From CAZDHT01 sp964505325 (GTDB lineage Bacteria > Planctomycetota > PUPC01), in contig CAZDHT010000039.1 of NCBI GenBank assembly GCA_964505325.1, positions 1 through 29,353 of the forward strand: a stretch of 29,353 nt of DNA, in the 5' to 3' direction. Positions 16,268-24,207 of this stretch are shown piece by piece. The translations under genes and the position numbers were made by a program. Numbering within the stretch: position 1 is the first letter of the stretch; each line of letters opens with the position of its first letter. A model generated the notes under the pieces. The model saw only the letters and a list, made by a program, of their open reading frames with translations, searched no databases and had not been told where the DNA came from.

Positions 16268-16296
16268 ATGCTACCCCACGCCCGGCGCGAAGTCAA
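16268..16296 (-). promoter_or_regulatory. Promoter for the Gfo/Idh gene
   Basis: On the minus strand, the -35 is TTGACT (16291-16296), the spacer is 17 bases and the -10 is TAGCAT (16268-16273). It is divergent from the nfu promoter, with only 7 bases between the two -35 boxes, so the two polymerases would compete for space. Confidence 0.6.
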
Positions 16297-16303
16297 AAGC
16301 TAA

Positions 16304-16332
16304 TTGACTGAGCGGGCCGATTCTGCTATAAA
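16304..16332 (+). promoter_or_regulatory. Sigma-70-type promoter for the nfu gene
   Basis: The -35 is TTGACT (16304-16309), the spacer is 17 bases and the -10 is TATAAA (16327-16332). This is one of the best promoter matches in the window. The start would be near 16339, with about 50 bases of leader before the ATG. Confidence 0.75.
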
Positions 16333-16389
16333 AAAGGAATAGATAGCGATTTGGTCGGTTTTTCTGGGCGAGAGGAAAGGAGCCGCATT

Positions 16390-16626
16390 ATGGGCGGTGA
16401 AGACCTGAAAGCACAGGTGACCGCAGTACTTGACGAAATCAGACCGCACTTGCAGGCGGACGGCGGGGATGTGGAGCTGGTCGACGTGTCCGAGACCGGG
16501 GTGGTAAAGGTGAAGCTCACCGGCGCTTGTCGCGGGTGCCCGATGGCGCAATTGACCCTCAAGCGCGGCATCGAGGCCCGGCTGAAAGAGAAAGTGCCCG
16601 GCGTCACCGCCGTCGAACCGGCATAA
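16390..16626 (+). CDS. nfu: NifU-like C-terminal domain protein (Nfu-type Fe-S carrier)
   Basis: A 78-residue protein consisting of a single NifU C-terminal domain. IRPHLQADGGDVELVDV is the family's N-terminal signature, and Cys47-x-x-Cys50 in GACRGCPMAQLTL is the pair that holds a 4Fe-4S cluster at a dimer interface for delivery to apo-proteins. The ATG at 16390 is preferred because AAGGAG lies about 7 bases upstream; an earlier in-frame start at 16351 adds a non-conserved stretch. It has its own strong promoter and is followed after 66 bases by a lipoprotein gene. Fe-S clients in the window include the flavoprotein and the DUF362 ferredoxin, but any link is inference. Confidence 0.93.
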   Translation: MGGEDLKAQVTAVLDEIRPHLQADGGDVELVDVSETGVVKVKLTGACRGCPMAQLTLKRGIEARLKEKVPGVTAVEPA

Positions 16627-16692
16627 CCTGACCGGTGCGTACTTAGCGGGAGCTTCTCGCGGTGCGTCGCTTCATTCTGGGAGGACTTCACC

Positions 16693-18333
16693 GTGCCAGG
16701 ATGGCTGTTGCGATTCTTGCTCGCGTGTCTCGCGTTGGTGTGCGCCGGGTGCGGCGCTGACGATCAGCTCGCAGTTCCCAAGTCGCCCGATGGCGTTGCG
16801 CGTCGGGCCGAGTATACACTCAATCCCGATGGCAGCGGCAAGGTCGTGTGCCAGTACATCGGCCCCATTATCCCCGCCGACTATCAGCCCGATGGGCCGC
16901 GCGAACTGCACCGGGCCGTCCAGGGAGCTATCAGTCGGCCCAGCGGCGTGGACGCGTGGGCCGACATCGCCTGCGGCCGGCGCCCCGACAGGCGTCGGTG
17001 GGTCAAGGGCACCGTGTATTTCAAGGATATATCGAAAGTCAATCTCCCCTTCATCGGCTCGTGGCTCCTTCCCACGTGCACTGTTGACGGTCGCGGCGGG
17101 ATGGCTGTGACCGTCGCACGGCAGGTCCGCACGGATGCCAACAAGCCCGGCCCGCTCTCCGACGAGCAGATTGCCGCGCGAATCAAGAAGATGCGAGATC
17201 AGCGCGCAGAGCGCGCCCCGATGGTCGACAAGTACCTGATTGGCGCCATGACCACCGAGATACTGTTCCATCTTCCGGGGCGCGTGACCGAGACGACCCA
17301 TCTTGTGCGTGGTCGCAACGGGGCGCTGCGAATCGCTTTCGACGGAGTCAAGATGCTGGTCGCCTACAACGCCGTGGTGGCCGACGACGCGGCGATGCGC
17401 GAGGTCGTGCTTGCTGGCGAGAAGTCTTCGGGCCCCACATTCAGCCGTAAGCTGCTCGAGAGGGTGCTTGGCTCCAACGCTCCCATCCGCGCGCGTGTGG
17501 CTGCTCCGATGAAGCCGCAGTTCAACTACGCCGCTGAGGTGGCTGCCGCGAACACACGCTACCCCGACATGCTCCGCAAGGCGGGGGTGATTCCAGCAAA
17601 GCTGCCACCGCCCACAGAGGGTTACGTGTTTGACAAGATCACCGTGACCGATGTGAGTTACGGAGAGACGCCGGTGTTCATAAGGGGGCGCGAGAATCCG
17701 AAGGCCTGCATTCTTAAGATCGACGCCGTTCTGTCGAAACCCATCTACGAGTGCCTGAGCGGCGAGTTATACAGTGCGGCCACCGATACCGGCGAGGTAG
17801 TCTTCCCACGCATCGGTCACCCCAACCGCGTGAGGGAGAGGCCCGAACGGCGGGCCGGGCGCGATAAGACCACGGTCTTCCTCGATGTGCACGTGGCGGT
17901 TCCGGAGCCCGGCACCAAACGGCTCAAGGAAGTCACCGGGGTGCTGAACGTTGTCGCGGCCGACGGGACCGAGGAGATTGACCTCGGCACGGTCGACGCC
18001 GTGGGTGAGGTCAAGCGCCCGCAGCTTGGGGCGACGCTGAAGCGCAGCACGAAAATGCTTCGAGGTGAGCCGGTGACTATCTTGTCCGTGAAGATGAAGA
18101 TGCCACACAGGCAACTGACAGACATGATCGTCTATGGCACGGACGGCAAGCGGCTGCGCTCATCTCAACGCTGGATGTCCGGTCGCGCGATGACGGCGGG
18201 CATGTCCAGACTCTTCAAAGGCGAAGTGCCGGCGAAGACCAGGATCGTCGTCACCGTTCTCAAGAACTTCCGCCAGTTTGAGGTGCCGTTCCGCCTGACC
18301 GACGTCAAGCTCCCGGCGCAGCCGAAGCCCTAG
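16693..18333 (+). CDS. Predicted lipoprotein of unknown function
   Basis: A 546-residue protein with a lipoprotein-type signal: a hydrophobic stretch LLRFLLACLALVCAGC ending at Cys20 with a somewhat atypical lipobox (C-A-G-C). I do not recognise a domain. The mature part begins with a region that may fold as beta strands (AEYTLNPDGSGKVVCQY), followed by a charged stretch and a C-terminal beta-rich part (about 440-540, EPVTILSVKMKMP to RQFEVPFRLTDVKLP). It contains several cysteines in the first 140 residues. The GTG start has GGGAGG 9 bases upstream. It follows nfu by 66 bases on the same strand and may be co-transcribed with it. Confidence 0.8.
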   Translation: MPGWLLRFLLACLALVCAGCGADDQLAVPKSPDGVARRAEYTLNPDGSGKVVCQYIGPIIPADYQPDGPRELHRAVQGAISRPSGVDAWADIACGRRPDRRRWVKGTVYFKDISKVNLPFIGSWLLPTCTVDGRGGMAVTVARQVRTDANKPGPLSDEQIAARIKKMRDQRAERAPMVDKYLIGAMTTEILFHLPGRVTETTHLVRGRNGALRIAFDGVKMLVAYNAVVADDAAMREVVLAGEKSSGPTFSRKLLERVLGSNAPIRARVAAPMKPQFNYAAEVAAANTRYPDMLRKAGVIPAKLPPPTEGYVFDKITVTDVSYGETPVFIRGRENPKACILKIDAVLSKPIYECLSGELYSAATDTGEVVFPRIGHPNRVRERPERRAGRDKTTVFLDVHVAVPEPGTKRLKEVTGVLNVVAADGTEEIDLGTVDAVGEVKRPQLGATLKRSTKMLRGEPVTILSVKMKMPHRQLTDMIVYGTDGKRLRSSQRWMSGRAMTAGMSRLFKGEVPAKTRIVVTVLKNFRQFEVPFRLTDVKLPAQPKP

Positions 18334-18364
18334 GCGCGCCCGGTGGCGGTCTGGGAGTGTTCGT

Positions 18365-18414
18365 GTGACCGGGCAGACGGTCACTCCCTTCCGATGGCGG
18401 ACAGGAATGTCCGC
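18365..18414. repeat. Twin-hairpin element between convergent genes
   Basis: Two 7-bp stems lie in tandem: GTGACCG-GGCAGA-CGGTCAC (18365-18384) and GGCGGAC-AGGAAT-GTCCGCC (18395-18414), 10 bases apart. They lie between the stop codons of the lipoprotein (plus strand) and comF (minus strand), so they could act as a bidirectional transcript end, although no T-tract follows. The layout of two similar hairpins in a row recalls the element at 9145-9205. Confidence 0.7.
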
Positions 18415-18440
18415 CCCACCGGTGGAGAGGGGTCGCCGGC

Positions 18441-19280
18441 TCACGCGCCGGGTTCGATCAGGGATTCCAACTCGTCAGATGCAAGCGGGGCGCCTTGCCG
18501 GGGCGGAGTGTGCATGCGGCGGGTGGCCGTGGCGACGTAGACCCGCTTGGCTCCCGCACGTTTCAGCACCCCGGCGCATTCGCTGGTGGTCGCGCCGGTG
18601 GTCAGCACGTCGTCGACGAGCAGCAGCGATTTCCCGCGGATCAGCGCCGCGAACCTCCTCACCCGGAACGCCCCCTTGACGTTCGCGCGGCGGCCCGCCC
18701 GTGACGTGGCCCGCGTCTGCGGCGGCGTATTGACGATGCGACGGAGGATCTTGGTCGAGACGGGCAGGCCGAGGCGGTCGCCCAGCTCCCGTGCGAGAAG
18801 CTCAGACTGGTCGAAGCCGCGTGACCGCAGGCGGCTGCGATGGAGCGGGACGGGCACGATGAGCTGGGCCTTCTCCGGGATGTCGGTGTCGTTCAGGCAC
18901 GCGGCCAGGAGCTTGCTGAGCGGGAAGGCGTGGTATTTCTGCGCCGCGAACTTGAACGCCAGTACCATGTGACGCGCCGCGCCGGCGTGATGGGCCGCCG
19001 CGACCGCCCGATCGAACCGCAGCGGCATGTTGCGGCAATTGGCGCAGCGCGTCCCCGCCGCCGTATACGGGCCGAGCTCGTGGCCGCACTTCCGACAGGT
19101 CGGGCCGTTGACGAACCGAATCGTGCCGATGCAATCGCGGCAGAGGTACCGGTCTTCGTCCTCTTGCGTAGGCCGGCCGCACACCACACAGTGCGGCGGG
19201 TACACCAGCCGGCCGGACGCCTCGCCCAGCCACGCGGCGCGCGGATGAAGTCTGCGCAGGACGTACTGGATCGCTCTCAT
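18441..19280 (-). CDS. comF: ComF family phosphoribosyltransferase-like protein
   Basis: A 279-residue protein. The N-terminal double zinc ribbon uses CVVC (31-34), CRDC (47-50), CRKC (62-65) and CANC (79-82). A PRTase domain follows, with VPVPLHRSRLRSRGFDQSE and the PRPP-binding loop LLLVDDVLTTGATTSE near residue 225. ComF proteins act in DNA uptake during natural transformation, where they bind PriA; homologues in other phyla are kept without a demonstrated competence role. The family is about 220-250 residues long, so this is slightly extended at both ends. The ATG at 19280 lacks a strong ribosome site. It lies 36 bases downstream of the DUF362 gene and probably shares its transcript. Confidence 0.92.
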   Translation of the reverse strand: MRAIQYVLRRLHPRAAWLGEASGRLVYPPHCVVCGRPTQEDEDRYLCRDCIGTIRFVNGPTCRKCGHELGPYTAAGTRCANCRNMPLRFDRAVAAAHHAGAARHMVLAFKFAAQKYHAFPLSKLLAACLNDTDIPEKAQLIVPVPLHRSRLRSRGFDQSELLARELGDRLGLPVSTKILRRIVNTPPQTRATSRAGRRANVKGAFRVRRFAALIRGKSLLLVDDVLTTGATTSECAGVLKRAGAKRVYVATATRRMHTPPRQGAPLASDELESLIEPGA

Positions 19281-19316
19281 GGGTTTCGGACGTCCAAGAT
19301 CAAGTCTGGACGGACG

Positions 19317-20423
19317 CTAGTCCACTTCTTCGACTGTGTAATCCGCCTTCCCCAGGCCGAACTTCTCGGCGGCTTTGATCTGGTAATACGGGTCGGTGCC
19401 CCAGACGCGCTTGAACAGGTGGCCGGACTTGCCCATCAGCCTGCGCCCCGCGGGCAGGCTGCCCTTGATGAAGTTCTTGACCTTGATGCGGTCGAGCGCG
19501 GCCTTATCGACGGCGGGCATGCACGTCGATCCGAAGATGCCCACGTCCGGCACCAGCGGCTGGGTCGTCATCCCCCAGCAGTCGCACAGCGGGGTAATGT
19601 CCATCGCCAGATTGAAGTAGACGATACTGCCGCGGTCGAACTGCTTGGCCACCTCGCGTGCGGAGATGGCGAGCCCGTCCTGGAGCCGCTTGTAGCTGTT
19701 CGCGTCGACCTCGATGGCGCCGACGGGGCAGCTCTTGACGCAGTGCTTGCAGTAGACGCAGTTGTGGATGTCGATCTCGATCTCGCCCCGGTCGTTCTCG
19801 GTGCACGAGCCGGTGGGGCAGTTCTCGATGCACCGGCCGCAGTGGATGCACTTGTCGGCGTCCCACGTGAAGGAGCCGATCTCCAGGTGGTGCAGCGCGG
19901 CGCGGGAGGCGCGCGTCACCGCGCCCATCGCCAGGTTCTTGATCGCCCCGCCGTACGAGGCTTCGCCGTGGCCCTTGAAATGACTGAGGACGACCATCGC
20001 GTCGGCGTCGATGATGTTCCCGCACAGGTGCAGCTCGGTCAGCTCGGCGCCGCACGGGTGCGAGTACTCGGCGGGCACGGTGCGGAAGTACTTCTCGGTG
20101 ACGCCGGCGGCGGGGATGATCTTCGCGCCGAGCACCTCCTCGGTGTAGCCGCGCTTGGCGGTGTCCCAGACGGAGAACGTGCCGTCGGTAATGAACGGCT
20201 TCCCGCCGGCCTCGCGGATCTTGTCGGTCAGCAGGCGGACGAACAGCGGCCGGATCGTCGTGTAGCCCAGCCCGCCGCCGAGGTGCATCTTCACGGCGAC
20301 CGTCTTCCCGTTGAACCGCTTCTTGAAGTTCAGCCTGTCCATCATCCGCATGAACTTCGCGGGCAGCGTCACCTTGCGGGTCAGGCTTGGCACTTCCGTT
20401 GTGGCGAAGTAGACCTTGGCCAT
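19317..20423 (-). CDS. DUF362 domain protein with two 4Fe-4S ferredoxin clusters
   Basis: The 368-residue cytosolic protein begins with a DUF362 domain (VAVKMHLGGGLGYTTIRP, then GGKPFITDG and VVLSHFKGHGEASYGGAIKNL). It carries an inserted 2x[4Fe-4S] ferredoxin domain with CIHCGRCIENCP and CVYCKHCVKSCP, about residues 189-232. The C-terminus carries more cysteines (CDCWG). DUF362-ferredoxin proteins are widespread in anaerobes and planctomycetes and are thought to be redox proteins, but their reaction is not established. The ATG has AGAGG 8 bases upstream. It starts 12 bases after the stop of the putative nuclease gene, so it may be read from the restriction-modification transcript, and comF follows. 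Confidence 0.88.
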   Translation of the reverse strand: MAKVYFATTEVPSLTRKVTLPAKFMRMMDRLNFKKRFNGKTVAVKMHLGGGLGYTTIRPLFVRLLTDKIREAGGKPFITDGTFSVWDTAKRGYTEEVLGAKIIPAAGVTEKYFRTVPAEYSHPCGAELTELHLCGNIIDADAMVVLSHFKGHGEASYGGAIKNLAMGAVTRASRAALHHLEIGSFTWDADKCIHCGRCIENCPTGSCTENDRGEIEIDIHNCVYCKHCVKSCPVGAIEVDANSYKRLQDGLAISAREVAKQFDRGSIVYFNLAMDITPLCDCWGMTTQPLVPDVGIFGSTCMPAVDKAALDRIKVKNFIKGSLPAGRRLMGKSGHLFKRVWGTDPYYQIKAAEKFGLGKADYTVEEVD

Positions 20424-20435
20424 GCTTAGCGCCTC

Positions 20436-21056
20436 TCAAGTCTTGTGGGTGGTGTCTGCGCCGCCGGAGCTTCGCTTTGCAGCGACTATCTCGTCCAGCA
20501 GCGCGAACGGTTCCTCCCGAAAGGGGGGCTCCAACGGCCAGCTTATGTCCATGGTGCCGGCCAGCAGATATTGTTTCTCGCTCTTCTTGTAGCGGTAGGC
20601 ACGCGTCCGTGGCAGCTCCTCGTTTCTCGCGAAGGCGAAACGCCATTTGCTGCCGAACTGAAAGAGCCCGACGGCAAGGAGATCGAACTCGCCAACTACG
20701 AGGCACGTCGTCTGCAGCTTCTTGCCGCTCGGCAGGGTGACCTCTCTCTTGTCGCTCGCATCGCACTGAAATCTGCCGAAGTATCCCGTGTCGCGAGATT
20801 CCACGGAGTTGCTTTGCAGCCCCTTGCATTCGACGCGGATTTCCACGTCGCGGTAGATGAAGTGAAGATCGGCCTTATGCTTCCTGTCGTGGTTATCAGG
20901 AACCGTCAAGTCCTTGATCCGCGTATCGGAGAACCAGAGCTTTCTGAGCTTGTATTCGGTGATGTACCCGAACAGGAAGCCCCGCAAACTGGGCCTGTGC
21001 GATACGATGTCGTCGAGTTCCTCCAGCGTGACGTCCCAGTCCTTCACAATCCCCAT
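20436..21056 (-). CDS. PD-(D/E)XK-type nuclease, candidate restriction endonuclease
   Basis: A 206-residue protein that I could not place in a named family. A nuclease core is suggested by Asp63 in KHKADLHFIYRD and Glu76-Cys-Lys78 in EIRVECKG: an acidic residue, a beta strand, then E-x-K as in PD-(D/E)XK endonucleases. The ATG at 21056 is chosen because it has an AAAGG ribosome site 9 bases upstream and because the region before it encodes the end of the methyltransferase in another frame. It overlaps that gene by 13 bases, as co-translated restriction and modification subunits often do. GC content looks lower than that of the neighbours. It could instead be a non-specific nuclease; the recognition site is unknown. 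Confidence 0.6.
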   Translation of the reverse strand: MGIVKDWDVTLEELDDIVSHRPSLRGFLFGYITEYKLRKLWFSDTRIKDLTVPDNHDRKHKADLHFIYRDVEIRVECKGLQSNSVESRDTGYFGRFQCDASDKREVTLPSGKKLQTTCLVVGEFDLLAVGLFQFGSKWRFAFARNEELPRTRAYRYKKSEKQYLLAGTMDISWPLEPPFREEPFALLDEIVAAKRSSGGADTTHKT

Positions 21057-21823
21057 GTCTTGTACCTTTGCTGTGCGGTTTTCCTCTTGCCGTCCTTTAC
21101 GAAAACGAGGAAGTACGAGTGGTTCTTCCGCGCGTGCTCCTGCTTCACAATCCTGCTTGCGACGGGCCGGTTGGCTCGAACGACAACAAACAGATCCTTG
21201 GCATAGAACCCGACGCTCTCGTACTCGTTGACGATCTGCACGTGGGTCAGGTGCTGCATGTTCGCGCTCACCTCGTCCTGGCACTTCACGATGAGGGTTC
21301 CGGACTCACGCAGGACCCGGTGCGCCTCGCGGCCCGCCTTGAAATACAGGTCCAGCACTGCCGCATGATACTTCGGGCCGCTCGTCTTTGCCCGCTTTCC
21401 GTTGGAGTAGTAGGAGCGGAACGCGGTGTGTGTTCCGCCTCCGGCTGCCTGCGCCTCCCGCTTCCGGTAGAAACCCTCCATGTAGGGTGGATCAAGAACA
21501 ACGCAGTCGATCGACTCGTCCTCGTAAGGCAAATCACGGCAGTCCACCCCGGTGGCAATGTCCGTGGGGCGCAGTTCGTACTCGCCTTTCGGGATTCTTC
21601 GCCAGAAGACGCCCTTCCCGTAGGTCACGTCTGCCACAATCGACCCCGGGGGCACATGCAGAGACAGGATCTCGGGGAATACGGTGGAGTTGTCACCGAC
21701 GTACGCGGAGACCACAAGGTCCGACGTTGCGACTCCGTCTGGAGATTTCCGCTTGCCTGAGCGAGCGCGCCGCTCGTCGGTCTTCAGATTCAGCCCGAGT
21801 TGCCTCGCAGTCTTTCTGGCCAT
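21044..21823 (-). CDS. DNA methyltransferase (amino-methyltransferase, DPPY type)
   Basis: A 259-residue protein. Motif I, the S-adenosylmethionine site, is IVADVTYGKGVFW (62-74). The catalytic motif IV is LDPPYMEG (DPPY at 111-114), which marks N6-adenine or N4-cytosine methylation. LIVKCQDEV and HSYFLVFVKDG are later core strands. Motif I precedes motif IV. The start is ATG at 21823; a GTG immediately before it (21826) is possible, and neither has a strong ribosome site. The TGA overlaps the nuclease start downstream by 13 bases. Together they look like a compact type II restriction-modification unit placed between housekeeping genes, with lower GC (one 60-base line at 21061-21120 counts 48%) suggesting horizontal transfer. 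Confidence 0.85.
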   Translation of the reverse strand: MARKTARQLGLNLKTDERRARSGKRKSPDGVATSDLVVSAYVGDNSTVFPEILSLHVPPGSIVADVTYGKGVFWRRIPKGEYELRPTDIATGVDCRDLPYEDESIDCVVLDPPYMEGFYRKREAQAAGGGTHTAFRSYYSNGKRAKTSGPKYHAAVLDLYFKAGREAHRVLRESGTLIVKCQDEVSANMQHLTHVQIVNEYESVGFYAKDLFVVVRANRPVASRIVKQEHARKNHSYFLVFVKDGKRKTAQQRYKTWGL

Positions 21824-21898
21824 CACACGTGTCCCATGCGTGCTCGCCAGTCTAGCGCGTACGTCCGCCGGTGTACAGCCCCCAGCGAGGCGCCTTGG

Positions 21899-23212
21899 TT
21901 ATCGCGCCAGAGCGTCTTGCGGCGATTCGAGGGCGTCCTTGACCGCCTGGAGGAACGCGGCGGCGATGGCGCCGTCGGCGACGCGGTGATCGATCGCAAG
22001 CGTCACTCCCATCATCTTGCGAACCGTGATGCCGCCGTCGACAACCACCGGCTTGTCGGCGATCCGGCCCACGCCCAGGATCGAGCCCTGGCCCGGACTG
22101 ATGATCGGCAGGAAATTCTCGATCCCATACATTCCCAGATTGGACAGCGTGATGCTTCCGCCCTCGTACTCGAACGGGGCGAGGCGCTTGGTGCGGGCCT
22201 TCTCGATCAGGCGGCCCGTCTGTTCCGCGATGTTCGCCAGGCCGAGCCGCTCTACCCCGTGGACCACCGGCGTCATCAGGCCGTCCTCGATGGCGACCGC
22301 CAGCGCCACGTCCGCGGCCGAAAAGGCCACAACGCTGTCGCCCGCCCAGCCGGCATTCATCATGGGTACCGCCTCGAACCCGCTGGCGATGGCTTTGATG
22401 ATCAGGTCGTTGTACGAGACTTTGGTTCCGGCGGCCGCCAGCTCCTCGCGAAGGGCCACCGCCTCGGTCATGTCGATTTCCATCTGGAGGTAGAAGTGCG
22501 GCGCCTCGCGCTTCGACTGGGCCATCCGCTCGCCGACGATGCGGCGCATCGCGGTCAGCTTGACCCGGGCACCCGCCACGGGCTGTACCTTCAGGAGCGC
22601 CGCCTTCTCGACGTCCTCCTTCATGATCCGCCCGCCGGTGCCGGTGCCCTTGACGGTGAGCAGGTCGACGCCGCGCGTGTACGCGACCTCTTTCGCGGTG
22701 GGCGAGACGCGGAGTTGTGCGACCTTGCCGGCGTACGCGGCGACGTCGGCCTCGACGATCCGGCCGCCCGGCCCGGTCCCCCGGATGGCGAGCGGGCTGA
22801 CCTTCTCGGTCTCGGCGCGCTTCCTGGCGCGGGGCGAGATGACGATGCGGCCCGACGGCGCGGCAGCCGCGGCGGCCGGCGCCGGCGGCGCAGCTGCTGC
22901 GGAGGGCGCTACAGCCTGTGGGGTCCGGGCCGGCTCGGGAGCAGGCGGAGGGGTCTCCGGCGCCTGGTCGGTCTCCGGGTCGCCGACGTATGCGATGACC
23001 GTGTCCACCGGGACCTGCTGCCCCGCCGGCGCGAGGATCTTCAGAACGGTCCCCTCGAAGTACGACTCGACCTCGAGGGTCGCCTTGTCGGTGGTGATCT
23101 CGAGGAGGATATCCCCCTTCTCGACTGCGTCGCCTTCCTTGACCAGCCACTTGTCGATGGATGCTTCTTCGACCGTCTGGCCGAGCCTGGGGAGTACAAC
23201 TTCCTGGAGCAA
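21899..23212 (-). CDS. Dihydrolipoamide acyltransferase (E2) of a 2-oxoacid dehydrogenase complex
   Basis: The 437-residue protein has an N-terminal lipoyl domain (Lys43 in TTDKATLEV), an Ala/Pro-rich linker (about 85-118), two peripheral subunit-binding domains (VISPRARKRAETEKVSPLA and RVSPTAKEVAYTRGVDL), and the C-terminal catalytic domain with AIDHRVADG (His409). It would transfer an acyl group from lipoamide to CoA. Pyruvate, 2-oxoglutarate and branched-chain E2 proteins are not separable by eye. Two subunit-binding domains are unusual. The TTG start at 23212 is supported by a strong AAGGAGG (23218-23224), 5 bases upstream, overlapping the spacer after nnrD. No E1 or E3 gene is in the window. 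Confidence 0.93.
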   Translation of the reverse strand: MLQEVVLPRLGQTVEEASIDKWLVKEGDAVEKGDILLEITTDKATLEVESYFEGTVLKILAPAGQQVPVDTVIAYVGDPETDQAPETPPPAPEPARTPQAVAPSAAAAPPAPAAAAAAPSGRIVISPRARKRAETEKVSPLAIRGTGPGGRIVEADVAAYAGKVAQLRVSPTAKEVAYTRGVDLLTVKGTGTGGRIMKEDVEKAALLKVQPVAGARVKLTAMRRIVGERMAQSKREAPHFYLQMEIDMTEAVALREELAAAGTKVSYNDLIIKAIASGFEAVPMMNAGWAGDSVVAFSAADVALAVAIEDGLMTPVVHGVERLGLANIAEQTGRLIEKARTKRLAPFEYEGGSITLSNLGMYGIENFLPIISPGQGSILGVGRIADKPVVVDGGITVRKMMGVTLAIDHRVADGAIAAAFLQAVKDALESPQDALAR

Positions 23213-23227
23213 TGGGTCCTCCTTGAC

Positions 23228-24178
23228 TTACCAGGAACCGGATTCTCGTTCCGCGTCTTCGCTGTCCGGGTCGAAGACCTGGCCTTCGTCCAGACTGAGC
23301 TCCTCGTTGTACCAGTCAATGTCGGACGCGGAGCGCCGGATCTGCTCGAGGATGTCGGTGGCGGTGACGGCGCCCGGCCCGGCGGCGTTGGGGGCGCGGT
23401 CTGCGGCGAGTCCGTGCCAGTACACCGCTGTGCGGGCCGCGTCGAAAGGGCTGAGCTTCTGGGCGAGCAGGCCCGCGACCATCCCGGTCAACACGTCGCC
23501 GGCGCCGCCGGCGGCCATGTACGGATTCCCCGAGGTGTTGATGTAGAGCTTGCCTGCGCCGGCAACGACCGTGAAGGCTCCTTTCAGCACGACCACCGTC
23601 CCGTAGCGCGATGCGAAATGGCAGGCGGCGCCCCGGCGGTCGCGTTGGACCTCGGCGGCCGGCCGGCCGATGAGTCTCGACATTTCCCCCGGATGTGGCG
23701 TGACGATGAAGGGGACGCGGGCGGAGAGGAGCACGTCGGCGTTGCCGGCCAGGGCGTTGAGCGCGTCGGCGTCCAGCACCAGCGGCAGCGGGGAGCGCTC
23801 GACGAGCCGGTGTACGAGCATGTCGGTGGAGCGGTTCCGGCCGAGCCCGGGCCCCGCCGCGATGACCGTCGCGTTTCGACAGAACGCCTCGATCTCCGGC
23901 CAGGCGCCGAGTGCGATGGTCGCGTCGGGCGTTTCTTTGAGGGGGAGCGTCATCGTAGTCGGCCAGGCTTCCGCGACGAGCGGCTGCAGGCTCTCCGGGC
24001 AGGCCAGGGTGACCAGGCCGGCGCCGGCGCGGGTGGCGGCGGCGCTGCACAACATCGCCGCGCCCATCATCCGCCGCGAGCCGGCAACCACCAGCACGTG
24101 CCCGAAATCTCCCTTGTGGCTCTCGCGCCTCCGCCGTTCAGGAACAGCCGGTTCTTCAACCTCGTGAAAGCCCAGCAT
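23228..24178 (-). CDS. nnrD: ADP-dependent NAD(P)H-hydrate dehydratase
   Basis: A 316-residue enzyme that repairs hydrated NADH and NADPH by ATP- or ADP-driven dehydration. The ribokinase-like fold shows HVLVVAGSRRMMGAAMLCS near the start, VLDADALN, TPHPGEM, and NPYMAAGGAGDVLTG, whose Asp is the conserved base. In many bacteria this domain is fused to the epimerase NnrE; here the epimerase half is missing, so a separate gene elsewhere would be needed. The C-terminal tail (about 285-316) is acidic and not part of the domain. The ATG has AGGAG 7 bases upstream. It lies 29 bases after larB and 15 bases before the E2 start, in one operon. Confidence 0.93.
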   Translation of the reverse strand: MLGFHEVEEPAVPERRRRESHKGDFGHVLVVAGSRRMMGAAMLCSAAATRAGAGLVTLACPESLQPLVAEAWPTTMTLPLKETPDATIALGAWPEIEAFCRNATVIAAGPGLGRNRSTDMLVHRLVERSPLPLVLDADALNALAGNADVLLSARVPFIVTPHPGEMSRLIGRPAAEVQRDRRGAACHFASRYGTVVVLKGAFTVVAGAGKLYINTSGNPYMAAGGAGDVLTGMVAGLLAQKLSPFDAARTAVYWHGLAADRAPNAAGPGAVTATDILEQIRRSASDIDWYNEELSLDEGQVFDPDSEDAERESGSW

Positions 24179-24207
24179 TGCCGCGCTCCTGCGATGTGTT
24201 CGGGGCC

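Noticed and set aside
21057..21284. N-terminal extension of the nuclease open frame
   Set aside because: This part is the methyltransferase gene read in another frame (Arg-rich, no pattern); the ATG at 21056 has its own ribosome site.
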